Below are positions 52,566-59,287 of a stretch of DNA of 63,083 nucleotides, piece by piece; within the stretch, counting starts at the first letter, position 1, and each line of letters begins with the position of its first letter. The notes under the pieces are model-generated. The model had not been told where the DNA came from. It did no database searches and worked only from the letters and a program-made list of their open reading frames with translations. Source of the stretch: Oscillospiraceae bacterium (GTDB lineage: Bacteria > Bacillota > Clostridia > Oscillospirales > Oscillospiraceae). The translations under genes and the position numbers were made by a program. The stretch lies in the NCBI GenBank assembly GCA_017416445.1, contig JAFQCJ010000034.1:1-63083 (forward strand), given 5' to 3'.

Positions 52566-54050
52566 ATGAACTATTATCTTGGCCTCGATCAGGGAACAAC
52601 GGGTGTGACCGCCATCCTATTTGACAAGCAGTGGCGACAGGCAGGGCGGGGCTACCGCGAGATTCGGCAGATCTACCCCCAAGGAGGTTGGGTGGAGCAT
52701 GATGCCATGGATATTTGGCACGCCGCCTGCGCGGCAGTGCAGCAAGCACTCCGCGCCGCCGATGCCGCGCCCAAGGACATCCTCGCCATCGGCCTTGACC
52801 ACGAGGGCGAGAGCGTCATGCTGTGGGACAAGGTGACGGGTACACCCCTACACAACACCATCGTGTGGCAGGATCGCCGCACGGCGCAGATGGCGGAGGA
52901 GATGGCGGCAAAGCATGGCGAGTTTATCCGCAGCCGTACGGGACTGGCGGTGGATTCCTATTTCAGCGCCTTGAAGCTGCGGTGGCTGCTGGATAATGTG
53001 CCCGAGGCCCGCGAAAAATTGTCGCAGGGTCGATTGCTGGCGGGCAATATGGACGCGTGGCTGGCGTGGAATATCACGGGCGGCGCCCATGTGACGGATC
53101 CTTCCACCGCCTCCCGCACCATGCTGATGAATCTCCGTACCTGCCAGTGGGATGAGGAGATTTTGAGCCTGCTGGAGATCCCCCGCGAGATTTTGCCCGA
53201 AATTTCCGATAGTGCCGCGATGTTCGGCAATGCCGATCCACAGCGGTTTTGCGGGATTTCTGCACCCTTGTGCGGACTTTTGAACGATCAGCAGGCAGCG
53301 CTCTTTGGACAGAACTGCTTTGAAAAGGGTGGTGTAAAGACCACCTACGGTACAGGCTGCTTTATGCTGATGAACACGGGAAGTAAGCCCGTGATCTCAG
53401 AAAACGGCTTGGTGACCACCGTTGGCTGGCGCTTGAATGGTGAGACTACCTACGCCCTCGATGGCGGCATCTACATCTCGGGGGCGGCTACACAATGGCT
53501 GCGGGATGGGCTGAAAATTATTTCCTCTGCCGCGGAGACGGAGGGGATGGCTTATGCTGCGGGCGACAATGGCGGCGTGTATTTTGTGCCTGCGTTTACG
53601 GGACTTGCTGCCCCTTATTGGGACTCCTACGCCCGCGGCATGATGATCGGCATTACAGGGGGCACGACCCGTGAGCAGATCGTGCGGGCAACGCTGGAGT
53701 CCAGCGCCTATCAGGTCTGTGATCTTCTCAAAGTAATGGAGCGTGATGCAGGCGCTGCCATTACCGCCATGCGCTGCGACGGCGGCGCGGTGGCCAACGG
53801 ATTTTTGATGCAGTTCCAAGCGGATATTTTGGGTATCCCCCTCCATGTGCCGAAGATCACTGACACTACGGCGCTGGGTGCTGCCTTCATGGCGGCTATT
53901 GGCGGTGGATTCTACCGCCGCGCCGAGGAGTTGCGGAACTGTTGGCAACTGGAGCGCACCTATGAGCCGAAGATGAGCCTCGATCAGCGTGAGGCACTGC
54001 TGGAGCGCTGGCACAGCGCCGTAGAGCGGGCAAAAGGGTGGGAACGCTGA
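52566..54050 (+). CDS. FGGY-family carbohydrate kinase
   Basis: A 494-residue sugar/polyol kinase related to glycerol kinase. The N-terminus NYYLGLDQGTTGVTAILFD is the phosphate-binding strand; PAFTGLAAPYWDSYARGMM and the ESSAYQVCDLL region are glycerol-kinase-like. The segment normally reading NQRET in glycerol kinase is GLDHEGESVMLWDK, so the substrate pocket differs. The ATG at 52566 follows AAGGAGG and matches family length; an ATG 30 bases earlier is possible. The phosphorylated product is a natural candidate inducer for the DeoR repressor of the island. Confidence 0.88.
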   Translation: MNYYLGLDQGTTGVTAILFDKQWRQAGRGYREIRQIYPQGGWVEHDAMDIWHAACAAVQQALRAADAAPKDILAIGLDHEGESVMLWDKVTGTPLHNTIVWQDRRTAQMAEEMAAKHGEFIRSRTGLAVDSYFSALKLRWLLDNVPEAREKLSQGRLLAGNMDAWLAWNITGGAHVTDPSTASRTMLMNLRTCQWDEEILSLLEIPREILPEISDSAAMFGNADPQRFCGISAPLCGLLNDQQAALFGQNCFEKGGVKTTYGTGCFMLMNTGSKPVISENGLVTTVGWRLNGETTYALDGGIYISGAATQWLRDGLKIISSAAETEGMAYAAGDNGGVYFVPAFTGLAAPYWDSYARGMMIGITGGTTREQIVRATLESSAYQVCDLLKVMERDAGAAITAMRCDGGAVANGFLMQFQADILGIPLHVPKITDTTALGAAFMAAIGGGFYRRAEELRNCWQLERTYEPKMSLDQREALLERWHSAVERAKGWER

Positions 54051-54076
54051 TAAGAAGGAAAATGATTTTTCCATAA

Positions 54077-54190
54077 CGAATATAATAGATATATCTTAGC
54101 AGGGGGAGAGACTCTCTGCTGCAGATATATTAGGTAGGTATCAGCATAAAGAATCCCACCTGAACTGTCAGGTGGGATTCTTACTTTAAA
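54077..54190 (+). ncRNA. Possible small structured RNA near the right repeat
   Basis: A TATAAT box (54080-54085) is followed by a long imperfect hairpin (ATATATCT plus TAGCAG pairing with CTGCTG and AGATATAT, about 54086-54131), a short single-stranded stretch and a second perfect hairpin (AAGAATCCCACCTGA with TCAGGTGGGATTCTT, 54149-54184). No -35 box is clear and the last stem lacks a strong U-run. It may equally be a double terminator of the kinase operon. The remainder of the 309-bp gap is the right repeat and the pilT terminator. Confidence 0.3.
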
Positions 54191-54216
54191 CAGAAATTTT
54201 TGAAAATTTAAGGAGG

Positions 54217-54271
54217 GAATCTCAACACTCGGACCACGACGGAATATCCGCAAGGATATTCCGTCTTTTTT
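54217..54271 (+). repeat. Right 55-bp direct repeat (attR-like)
   Basis: A perfect copy of 41563-41617: the last 20 bases of tRNA-Pro and its terminator without the rest of the tRNA. Upstream sequence shows no tRNA remnant. Confidence 0.9.
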
Positions 54272-54314
54272 TGTTTGCCTCGATTCTTAAGAACGCAAGG
54301 CCTCTTGCAACAGA

Positions 54315-54344
54315 ACAACAGGACGGCGGAGGCCGTCCTGTTGT
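54315..54344 (-). terminator. Terminator of the pilus-like operon
   Basis: ACAACAGGACGGC pairs with GCCGTCCTGTTGT around GGAG; on the minus strand it is followed by TCTGTTGC, a weak U-run. Located 16 bp after the pilT stop. Confidence 0.75.
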
Positions 54345-54359
54345 TTGATTTCTTGTACC

Positions 54360-55424
54360 TCACCGTCCGCTGTCGAGGCGGCGGAGGAGCTGTTCGGGAT
54401 TGTCGGCATAGGCAAGGGCAGTGTCCCGAGAGATGATGCCTTCACGGAGCAGTACAAGGATAGACTGATCCATGGTGCGCATACCGCTGTCACTGCCGGC
54501 AGCCATGGCCGCGGCGATCTGGTGCGTTTTGTTTTCCCGGATCATGGTGCGCACAGCATTATTGAGATGCAGGATCTCAAAGGCGGGCACCAGCTGACCG
54601 TCTACTGTGGGCAGCAGCTGCTGGGATACCACCGTTTTCAGCACGGCACTTAATTGCAGGCGGATCTGCTCCTGAGATTCAGCGGGAAAGGCATCAATAA
54701 TGCGGTCAATGCTGTTGACAGCGCCGCGGGTGTGGAGAGTACCCAGGAGATAGTGGCCCGTCTCCGCCGCCGTCATGGCAGTGCGGATGGTCTCCAGATC
54801 CCGCATCTCGCCTAGCTGGATCACATCGGGAGCCTGACGGAGGCAGGCCCGGAGGGCGGAGAGATAGTTCTCCGTATCCACAGCGATCTCCCGCTGGCTG
54901 ACAATGCTCTGCTGATTGCGGTGCAGGTATTCGATGGGGTCCTCCAGTGTGATGATATGGCAGGGACGGCTGTGGTTGATGCGGTCCACGATACAGGCCA
55001 GGGTGGTGGACTTACCGCTGCCGGCGGTGCCGGTCACCAGTGTCATGCCGGAGGTGTTGTCCGCCAGAGCCATGACCTCCTCGGGAATATGGAGGCTGCG
55101 GTAGTCGGGGATGGTAAAGGCCACCACACGGATAACGGCGGCCACAGAGCCCCGCTGCCGGTAGGTGTTGACGCGGAAACGAGCCAGACCCGCCACGGAG
55201 AAGGAGAAGTCGTCATCTCCCGTCTGGAAAAAGGAGGTAATGCTGCGTTCAGCCAGCACATACAGTTCTTTGATAAGACTCTCACCGCGAGAGGGGACAA
55301 TACGCTCACTTTCCAGAGGGCGGAGCTGTCCCTCCTGTTTTACCGACACCGGTGCGCCGGTGACCAGAAAGAGGTCGGAGGCACCGCTGTGAGCGGCCTC
55401 GGTCAAATAATCCAGTAATGTCAC
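54360..55424 (-). CDS. PilT-type ATPase
   Basis: A 354-residue cytosolic hexameric ATPase of the type II/IV secretion family. An N-terminal PAS-like domain (LTEAAHSGASDLFLVTGAPV) precedes Walker A GTAGSGKST (residues 132-140), the Asp box TLEDPIEY, Walker B DVIQLGEMRD and the His box LGTLHTRGA. GEMRD and length mark it as PilT (retraction) rather than PilB/GspE. The start is GTG after AAGGAGG. No PilB, PilD or PilM-Q genes are visible, so this may be the only motor of the operon; it is the last gene of that operon. Confidence 0.92.
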   Translation of the reverse strand: MTLLDYLTEAAHSGASDLFLVTGAPVSVKQEGQLRPLESERIVPSRGESLIKELYVLAERSITSFFQTGDDDFSFSVAGLARFRVNTYRQRGSVAAVIRVVAFTIPDYRSLHIPEEVMALADNTSGMTLVTGTAGSGKSTTLACIVDRINHSRPCHIITLEDPIEYLHRNQQSIVSQREIAVDTENYLSALRACLRQAPDVIQLGEMRDLETIRTAMTAAETGHYLLGTLHTRGAVNSIDRIIDAFPAESQEQIRLQLSAVLKTVVSQQLLPTVDGQLVPAFEILHLNNAVRTMIRENKTHQIAAAMAAGSDSGMRTMDQSILVLLREGIISRDTALAYADNPEQLLRRLDSGR

Positions 55425-55427
55425 AGT

Positions 55428-55847
55428 TCATTCCTCCTTGGTTCCTCCGCCGTCCCAGACGGGGAGTGAGTCGTCCGCCACCCACTGGGCAGTGGAGATG
55501 GATTGCCAGCGATAGATGGTGTAGTCGGTGCCGTTTACCGCCACCTCTACCGCCAGCAGCTGGGTGTCGCTGATAGGACAGCCGTAGCGGTAAGTGCCCT
55601 TTTCCGTTACGGTGACGGCGGCGGGTACCTCCCCTTGCCGCAGACGGGCGAGGATCGCCTCAGCCTCGGCATCGGCAGCATAGTAGTGGTAGGTGGCAGC
55701 GGCGGCCTTGTCGCTGAGGCGCGCATCGGCCTGGGCAGTGGAGAGAGAGAGCAGGGCGAATACCGTCAGACACAGCACCGCAAACACGGTGATGAGGCTC
55801 ACTGCCCCAATTGCCACAGGGGGGGCAAAGCTGTTTTTTCTCCTCAC
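55428..55847 (-). CDS. Membrane-anchored pseudopilin-like protein (fourth)
   Basis: A 139-residue protein with one N-terminal membrane helix (about residues 10-36) and an extracytoplasmic beta-rich domain (TYRYGCPISDTQLLAVEVAVN). It starts at a GTG overlapping the previous stop as GTGA, with AGGAGG seven bases upstream. No GFTLIE-type prepilin site exists. Position between the other pilin-like genes and pilT is the main support for a pilus-related role. Confidence 0.6.
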   Translation of the reverse strand: MRRKNSFAPPVAIGAVSLITVFAVLCLTVFALLSLSTAQADARLSDKAAAATYHYYAADAEAEAILARLRQGEVPAAVTVTEKGTYRYGCPISDTQLLAVEVAVNGTDYTIYRWQSISTAQWVADDSLPVWDGGGTKEE

Positions 55848-56224
55848 GGTACCACCTCCTGCCACGCCACCGACAGGGTGCCCTCCACTGTGTCCGCAGC
55901 GGTGACGGTAATGGTGGCCCGCCCCAGCAGGGCGGTGCGCTGGGTAATGACAGCGGTGAGATGGAAGTGTTCTCCCTCCATGACCCAGCCCTCCGCCGTC
56001 ACGGTTCCGCCGAGCTGTTGGGCGGTTTTATGGAGGTCGCCGCGGGTGCTCTTGAGGATCTCAGCGGCGGATTGCGCCACGGTGAGGGCCTCATCCCGGG
56101 CTGCCCCGTGACGGGAGGCAATATCGGACCGGACGAAGGCCTGCAGACAGATGACGGCGGCAATGGCAAATACCAGCAGCATCAGCACCTGCTCCAAAAG
56201 GGCCAGCGGTGCACGGCTTCTCAT
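55844..56224 (-). CDS. Membrane-anchored pseudopilin-like protein (third)
   Basis: A 126-residue protein: MRSRAPLALLEQVLMLLVFA begins a membrane helix, followed by an amphipathic helix (RHGAARDEALTVAQSAAEIL) and beta strands. The ALLEQVLM segment with Glu near position 11 recalls the Glu5 region of pilins, but the Gly cleavage site is absent. Start and stop overlap neighbours (ATGA and GTGA), indicating coupled translation. Possibly the PilV-like minor pilin. Confidence 0.6.
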   Translation of the reverse strand: MRSRAPLALLEQVLMLLVFAIAAVICLQAFVRSDIASRHGAARDEALTVAQSAAEILKSTRGDLHKTAQQLGGTVTAEGWVMEGEHFHLTAVITQRTALLGRATITVTAADTVEGTLSVAWQEVVP

Positions 56225-56694
56225 GGTGCCACCTCCTGTCCACGGAGATGGAGGGTAAAGGTCTGCTCTGCCACTGTCAGATGGAGAAGCGACCCCTCCT
56301 GCCGAACGGTAAAATCCTCAGCAGGGAGGATCTTCGATCCGTCATGGGGGGTGAGATTGGCCCCTGCCACGGTGAACAGCTCCATGAGCCATCCCTCGTG
56401 GCAGTAGATTTGGGTGTGGAAGGGGAGTCCGTCGATGGTCTCAGCAATCACAAGGCTGTCGCCGTCGCCGAAAGAGGCAACGGTCACAGCGCTGCCGCTT
56501 TGGGCCTGATGGACTTTGGTGGTGAGATACTGCACCGCCGTGCGGCGCTCATAGCTTTGGCTGTCCCGGGCGGTGAGCCGCTCGTAGACATTGGCACCGC
56601 CCAACAGCACCGCCAACAGGGCGACAGAAAACACCAGCAGCATCAGCAGCGCTGCCAGAGAGGATATGGCGTGATGGGAGCGGTGTTGCGTCAT
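56221..56694 (-). CDS. DUF4860-like membrane-anchored protein (second)
   Basis: A 157-residue protein with a membrane helix at about 9-33 and a beta-rich exterior domain (QYLTTKVHQAQSG; FTVRQEGSLLHLTVAEQTFTL). I associate this arrangement with DUF4860, a minor-pilin-like family of Clostridia. AAAGGGA precedes the ATG. It overlaps the next gene by four bases. Confidence 0.6.
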   Translation of the reverse strand: MTQHRSHHAISSLAALLMLLVFSVALLAVLLGGANVYERLTARDSQSYERRTAVQYLTTKVHQAQSGSAVTVASFGDGDSLVIAETIDGLPFHTQIYCHEGWLMELFTVAGANLTPHDGSKILPAEDFTVRQEGSLLHLTVAEQTFTLHLRGQEVAP

Positions 56695-56697
56695 GGG

Positions 56698-57024
56698 TCA
56701 GTCCCTTTCCAGTACAGTGATATCGGGCATGAGGTTGTTGGCGAAGATGTCGTAAAAGACCAGGTAGCGGTCCTCCTGGATCTGCACGCCGTAATGCTCC
56801 TGCAGGTACTCCAGAGTGGGAGGGTAGACACCCTCGGCGGCGTAGCAGGCCACGGCGGCACGGCGCAGCGCCGTCTCCAGCTGCTGCCTGCCCTCCTCCC
56901 CGTGGCGGGTGCCCACAGAGCGGAGGGAAAAGACAAACACAAGGATACAGGCTGCGGCGGCAAGGATCGCCAGCCATCGGATGGCGACGGAGGTGAAATG
57001 GGAGTGTCTCTTCATAGCGTTCAC
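56698..57024 (-). CDS. Small pilin-like protein, candidate major subunit (first)
   Basis: A 108-residue protein with a membrane helix (about 16-34), a long helix (EEGRQQLETALRRAAVACYAAEG) and the segment VYPPTLEYLQEHYG, which matches the conserved YP-x-L pattern of type IV pilins after the N-terminal helix. It is the smallest and lies directly after gspF, the usual major-pilin position. No prepilin cleavage motif is present. The GTG at 57024 overlaps the gspF stop; an ATG at 57015 is the alternative start. Confidence 0.6.
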   Translation of the reverse strand: MNAMKRHSHFTSVAIRWLAILAAAACILVFVFSLRSVGTRHGEEGRQQLETALRRAAVACYAAEGVYPPTLEYLQEHYGVQIQEDRYLVFYDIFANNLMPDITVLERD

Positions 57025-58067
57025 CCGATTGCTGTCATGATTTGCATGAGGGGCAGCATCACCGAGAGGAGGATGAGACCCACCAGTATGGACATCAGCG
57101 CCACCAATCCGGGCTCAATGCGTCCTGCTGCGGTGGCCAGTGCCTCCTCTGCCTCGTCACTGAGACGGCGGGAGAGCTGCTGCATGGCCTCATCGCCGCT
57201 GCCGCTGCGCACACCCGTCTCCAGCAGGCGGCTCTCACTGGCGGAGAGAATGGCGGCATTTCGCAGGGAAGCAGGGAGGCTGCCGCCGCCGTCCAGCTCG
57301 GTGAGGCAGGCCTGGGCTCTTGCGGCGAAAGCAGGGATATCCTCTGTCAGCTCCATGGCCAGTGTCACGGCCTCTGTCTCGGTGAGCCCGCTGTGGAGGC
57401 CCATGGCCAGCGCCTGTACAAAACGGGCGGTGTTGAGACGGCGGCTGACACCCCGGTCCCCCTGTATCCGCCGCCAAATGGCGGCGAGGGATTTGCGCAG
57501 TCGCTTCGACAGAGCGATGACAGCGGCGAAGAGGAGCACCAGTGCCAGCAGGCACAGCAGCCACGGCAGGGCACTGCGGAGGGCATTGCCTGCGGTAAGG
57601 AGCGCACCGGCTACGCCGGTGAGACTGCTGCCCAGTCGGGCGTAGACATCGTTGAACACAGGGAGAACCCATACCAGCAGCACCAGTACCACCACCAGCA
57701 TCACCGCCAGGAGAAGGGTGGGGTAGAGAAGGGTGGTTTTCAGCTGCCGCAGCAGCCGTCCGCGGCTGTCGTAGTATTCGCCCAATGCCCGAAGGGTGGA
57801 TTCCGTCTTTCCCACCTGCTCCCCTACAGAGAGGAGAGAACAGGCGTAGTGGGGCACCACACCACTGTGGCGGAGTGCGCGATGAAGAGGCGTGCCCTCG
57901 TCACAGGCACGGGACAGAGAGGCAAACAGGGAGGAAAAGACAGTGTCAGAGGTGTCGTCCGAGAGCAGCGCAAAGGCATCTCCCCCGCCGATGCCGGCGG
58001 CGAAGAGATTGCCCAGCTCCCGAAACAGGAAGCTCAGCTCTTCATTTGTCATCTGACGCTGCTTCAT
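57021..58067 (-). CDS. GspF/PilC-type inner-membrane platform protein
   Basis: A 348-residue membrane protein with two T2SF domains (about 10-130 and 205-335) and membrane helices near 117-142, 165-190 and 320-345. It forms the platform on which pilin subunits are assembled. The ATG at 58067 follows GGAGG; a longer frame upstream is out of the intergenic region and unsupported. It is the second gene of the operon. Confidence 0.88.
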   Translation of the reverse strand: MKQRQMTNEELSFLFRELGNLFAAGIGGGDAFALLSDDTSDTVFSSLFASLSRACDEGTPLHRALRHSGVVPHYACSLLSVGEQVGKTESTLRALGEYYDSRGRLLRQLKTTLLYPTLLLAVMLVVVLVLLVWVLPVFNDVYARLGSSLTGVAGALLTAGNALRSALPWLLCLLALVLLFAAVIALSKRLRKSLAAIWRRIQGDRGVSRRLNTARFVQALAMGLHSGLTETEAVTLAMELTEDIPAFAARAQACLTELDGGGSLPASLRNAAILSASESRLLETGVRSGSGDEAMQQLSRRLSDEAEEALATAAGRIEPGLVALMSILVGLILLSVMLPLMQIMTAIG

Positions 58068-58095
58068 AGAAACCTCCAGAGGTTGAGATGGAATA

Positions 58096-59157
58096 TCAAT
58101 AGAAATACTTGGCCGAGTAGTTGGCACCGTTGCCGATGTAGGCGAGAATATCGGCGCTGCTGTTCCCCGACGAGGCAAAGGTGGGATCCATCCGCTGCCA
58201 TGCCGTGCCGTCAAACCAGATGACGCCGTCTACCCAACCGCTGCCGTCCACCCAGACACTGATCCAGGCATGGTAGGCAGAGCCGGCGTAACCCACCACC
58301 AGCTTGCAGGGAACGCCCTGTGAGCGGAGCATACCGGTCATAACGGCGGCGTAGTCGAAGCAGATCCCCTGTTTCGTGGCCAGTACATTGTCCAGCACAG
58401 GGAGATAGCCGCTCTTGACGGAGGCGGCGAGGGCGGTGTCGTAGGAGATATTGGCTACCACATAGTCATATACTGCCTCCACCTTCTCCAGTGTGTCGCT
58501 GCAGCCGTCGGTGAGGTAGGCGGCCATGGACACGGTGTCGGGGGCGGCATCGTAGTTGACATACTGGTTGGAGTGGAGGAAGGGTTCAAATTCGTTGTGG
58601 AGGGCGGCATAGAAAGAGGCACCCAGTACGGCGGCATACTTGCTGTCCACCACATTCTGATAGAGTGTCACCTGATACGAGCCGCTGCCATCGGAGAGGG
58701 GGAAGGCCGTCCACTGTCCCGGAGTGAGATTGTAGGTATAGGTGGTATAGCTCTCCACCCGTACCTTCAGCCGCGAGGAGGTGTCGGCGGTGTAGCGCAC
58801 CATCACATAGCCGGAAGCGGCGTTAGAATAGTCGATAACGGCCACATCGTTCTGGCTTACCTCGATACCCGGGGCGCTGACGGTGACGGACATAGGTACG
58901 GCAGGCGGCGAGGCGGTGAGCGCCTCTGCCTCTTTGGCGGTGTCTGCGTCCTCAACGACCACCGAATCGGCCACTGCCTCCTGGGGGATCTCCCCGGTGG
59001 GAGCAGCCTCCGTCTCGCCGTTGTCCTGTGATACGGCGGGAGGATCCTCCGGCGGGGTATCATCGGCAGGGACACTGCCGCAGGCGGCGAGGCTCAGTAC
59101 CAGCCCCAGAGCCAGCAGAAGAGAGAATAGTTTTTGCAGGGTGCACAGAGTACGCAT
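58096..59157 (-). CDS. Transglutaminase-like lipoprotein
   Basis: A 353-residue exported protein. The signal peptide ends in the lipobox LAAC (Cys26), followed by an acidic, Pro-rich linker (27-90), a beta domain (90-200) and a transglutaminase/protease-like domain with catalytic triad Cys266 (GICFDYA), His296 (YHAWISV) and Asp324 (RMDPTF). Such surface proteins cross-link or cut peptides. As first gene of the pilus-like operon it might cross-link or trim the pilin-like proteins. GAGGTG precedes the ATG. Confidence 0.88.
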   Translation of the reverse strand: MRTLCTLQKLFSLLLALGLVLSLAACGSVPADDTPPEDPPAVSQDNGETEAAPTGEIPQEAVADSVVVEDADTAKEAEALTASPPAVPMSVTVSAPGIEVSQNDVAVIDYSNAASGYVMVRYTADTSSRLKVRVESYTTYTYNLTPGQWTAFPLSDGSGSYQVTLYQNVVDSKYAAVLGASFYAALHNEFEPFLHSNQYVNYDAAPDTVSMAAYLTDGCSDTLEKVEAVYDYVVANISYDTALAASVKSGYLPVLDNVLATKQGICFDYAAVMTGMLRSQGVPCKLVVGYAGSAYHAWISVWVDGSGWVDGVIWFDGTAWQRMDPTFASSGNSSADILAYIGNGANYSAKYFY

Positions 59158-59287
59158 GGTTGTTCACCTCGTCATAGTTATAATGCCGCAAAAGAAAATG
59201 TTTTGCAAGAAAAGTCTTGAAATTAGGTGTGCATTGGCGTTATGATAGAAAAGTAAAGTCCAATTTAGCGGAAGGAGGGGTGAGCCT
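59158..59287. promoter_or_regulatory. Divergent promoter region (pilus-like operon / BTAD regulator)
   Basis: Rightward: TTGAAA (59217-59222), 18 bp, TATGAT (59241-59246). Leftward: TTGCAA (59202-59207 on the minus strand) with CATTAT or TATAAC as -10. The close arrangement suggests mutual regulation, perhaps by the regulator itself. Confidence 0.5.

Larger units (their letters stand above)
41563..54271. mobile_element. Probable genomic island inserted at tRNA-Pro
   Basis: A 12.65-kb segment bounded by a perfect 55-bp direct repeat, one copy of which is the 3' end of an intact tRNA-Pro and the other an orphan copy without the rest of the tRNA. That is the footprint of integration by a tyrosine recombinase into a tRNA 3' end. 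The content is a single coherent catabolic operon plus its regulator. No integrase, transposase or phage structural gene is present, so the element is either a decayed island or was moved in trans. A segmental duplication that lost part of a second tRNA gene is the main alternative. Confidence 0.65.

Noticed and set aside
54130..54190. T-box riboswitch upstream of the right repeat
   Set aside because: The GGTAGGTATCAGC segment only loosely resembles a T-box, and no amino-acid gene follows on that strand.
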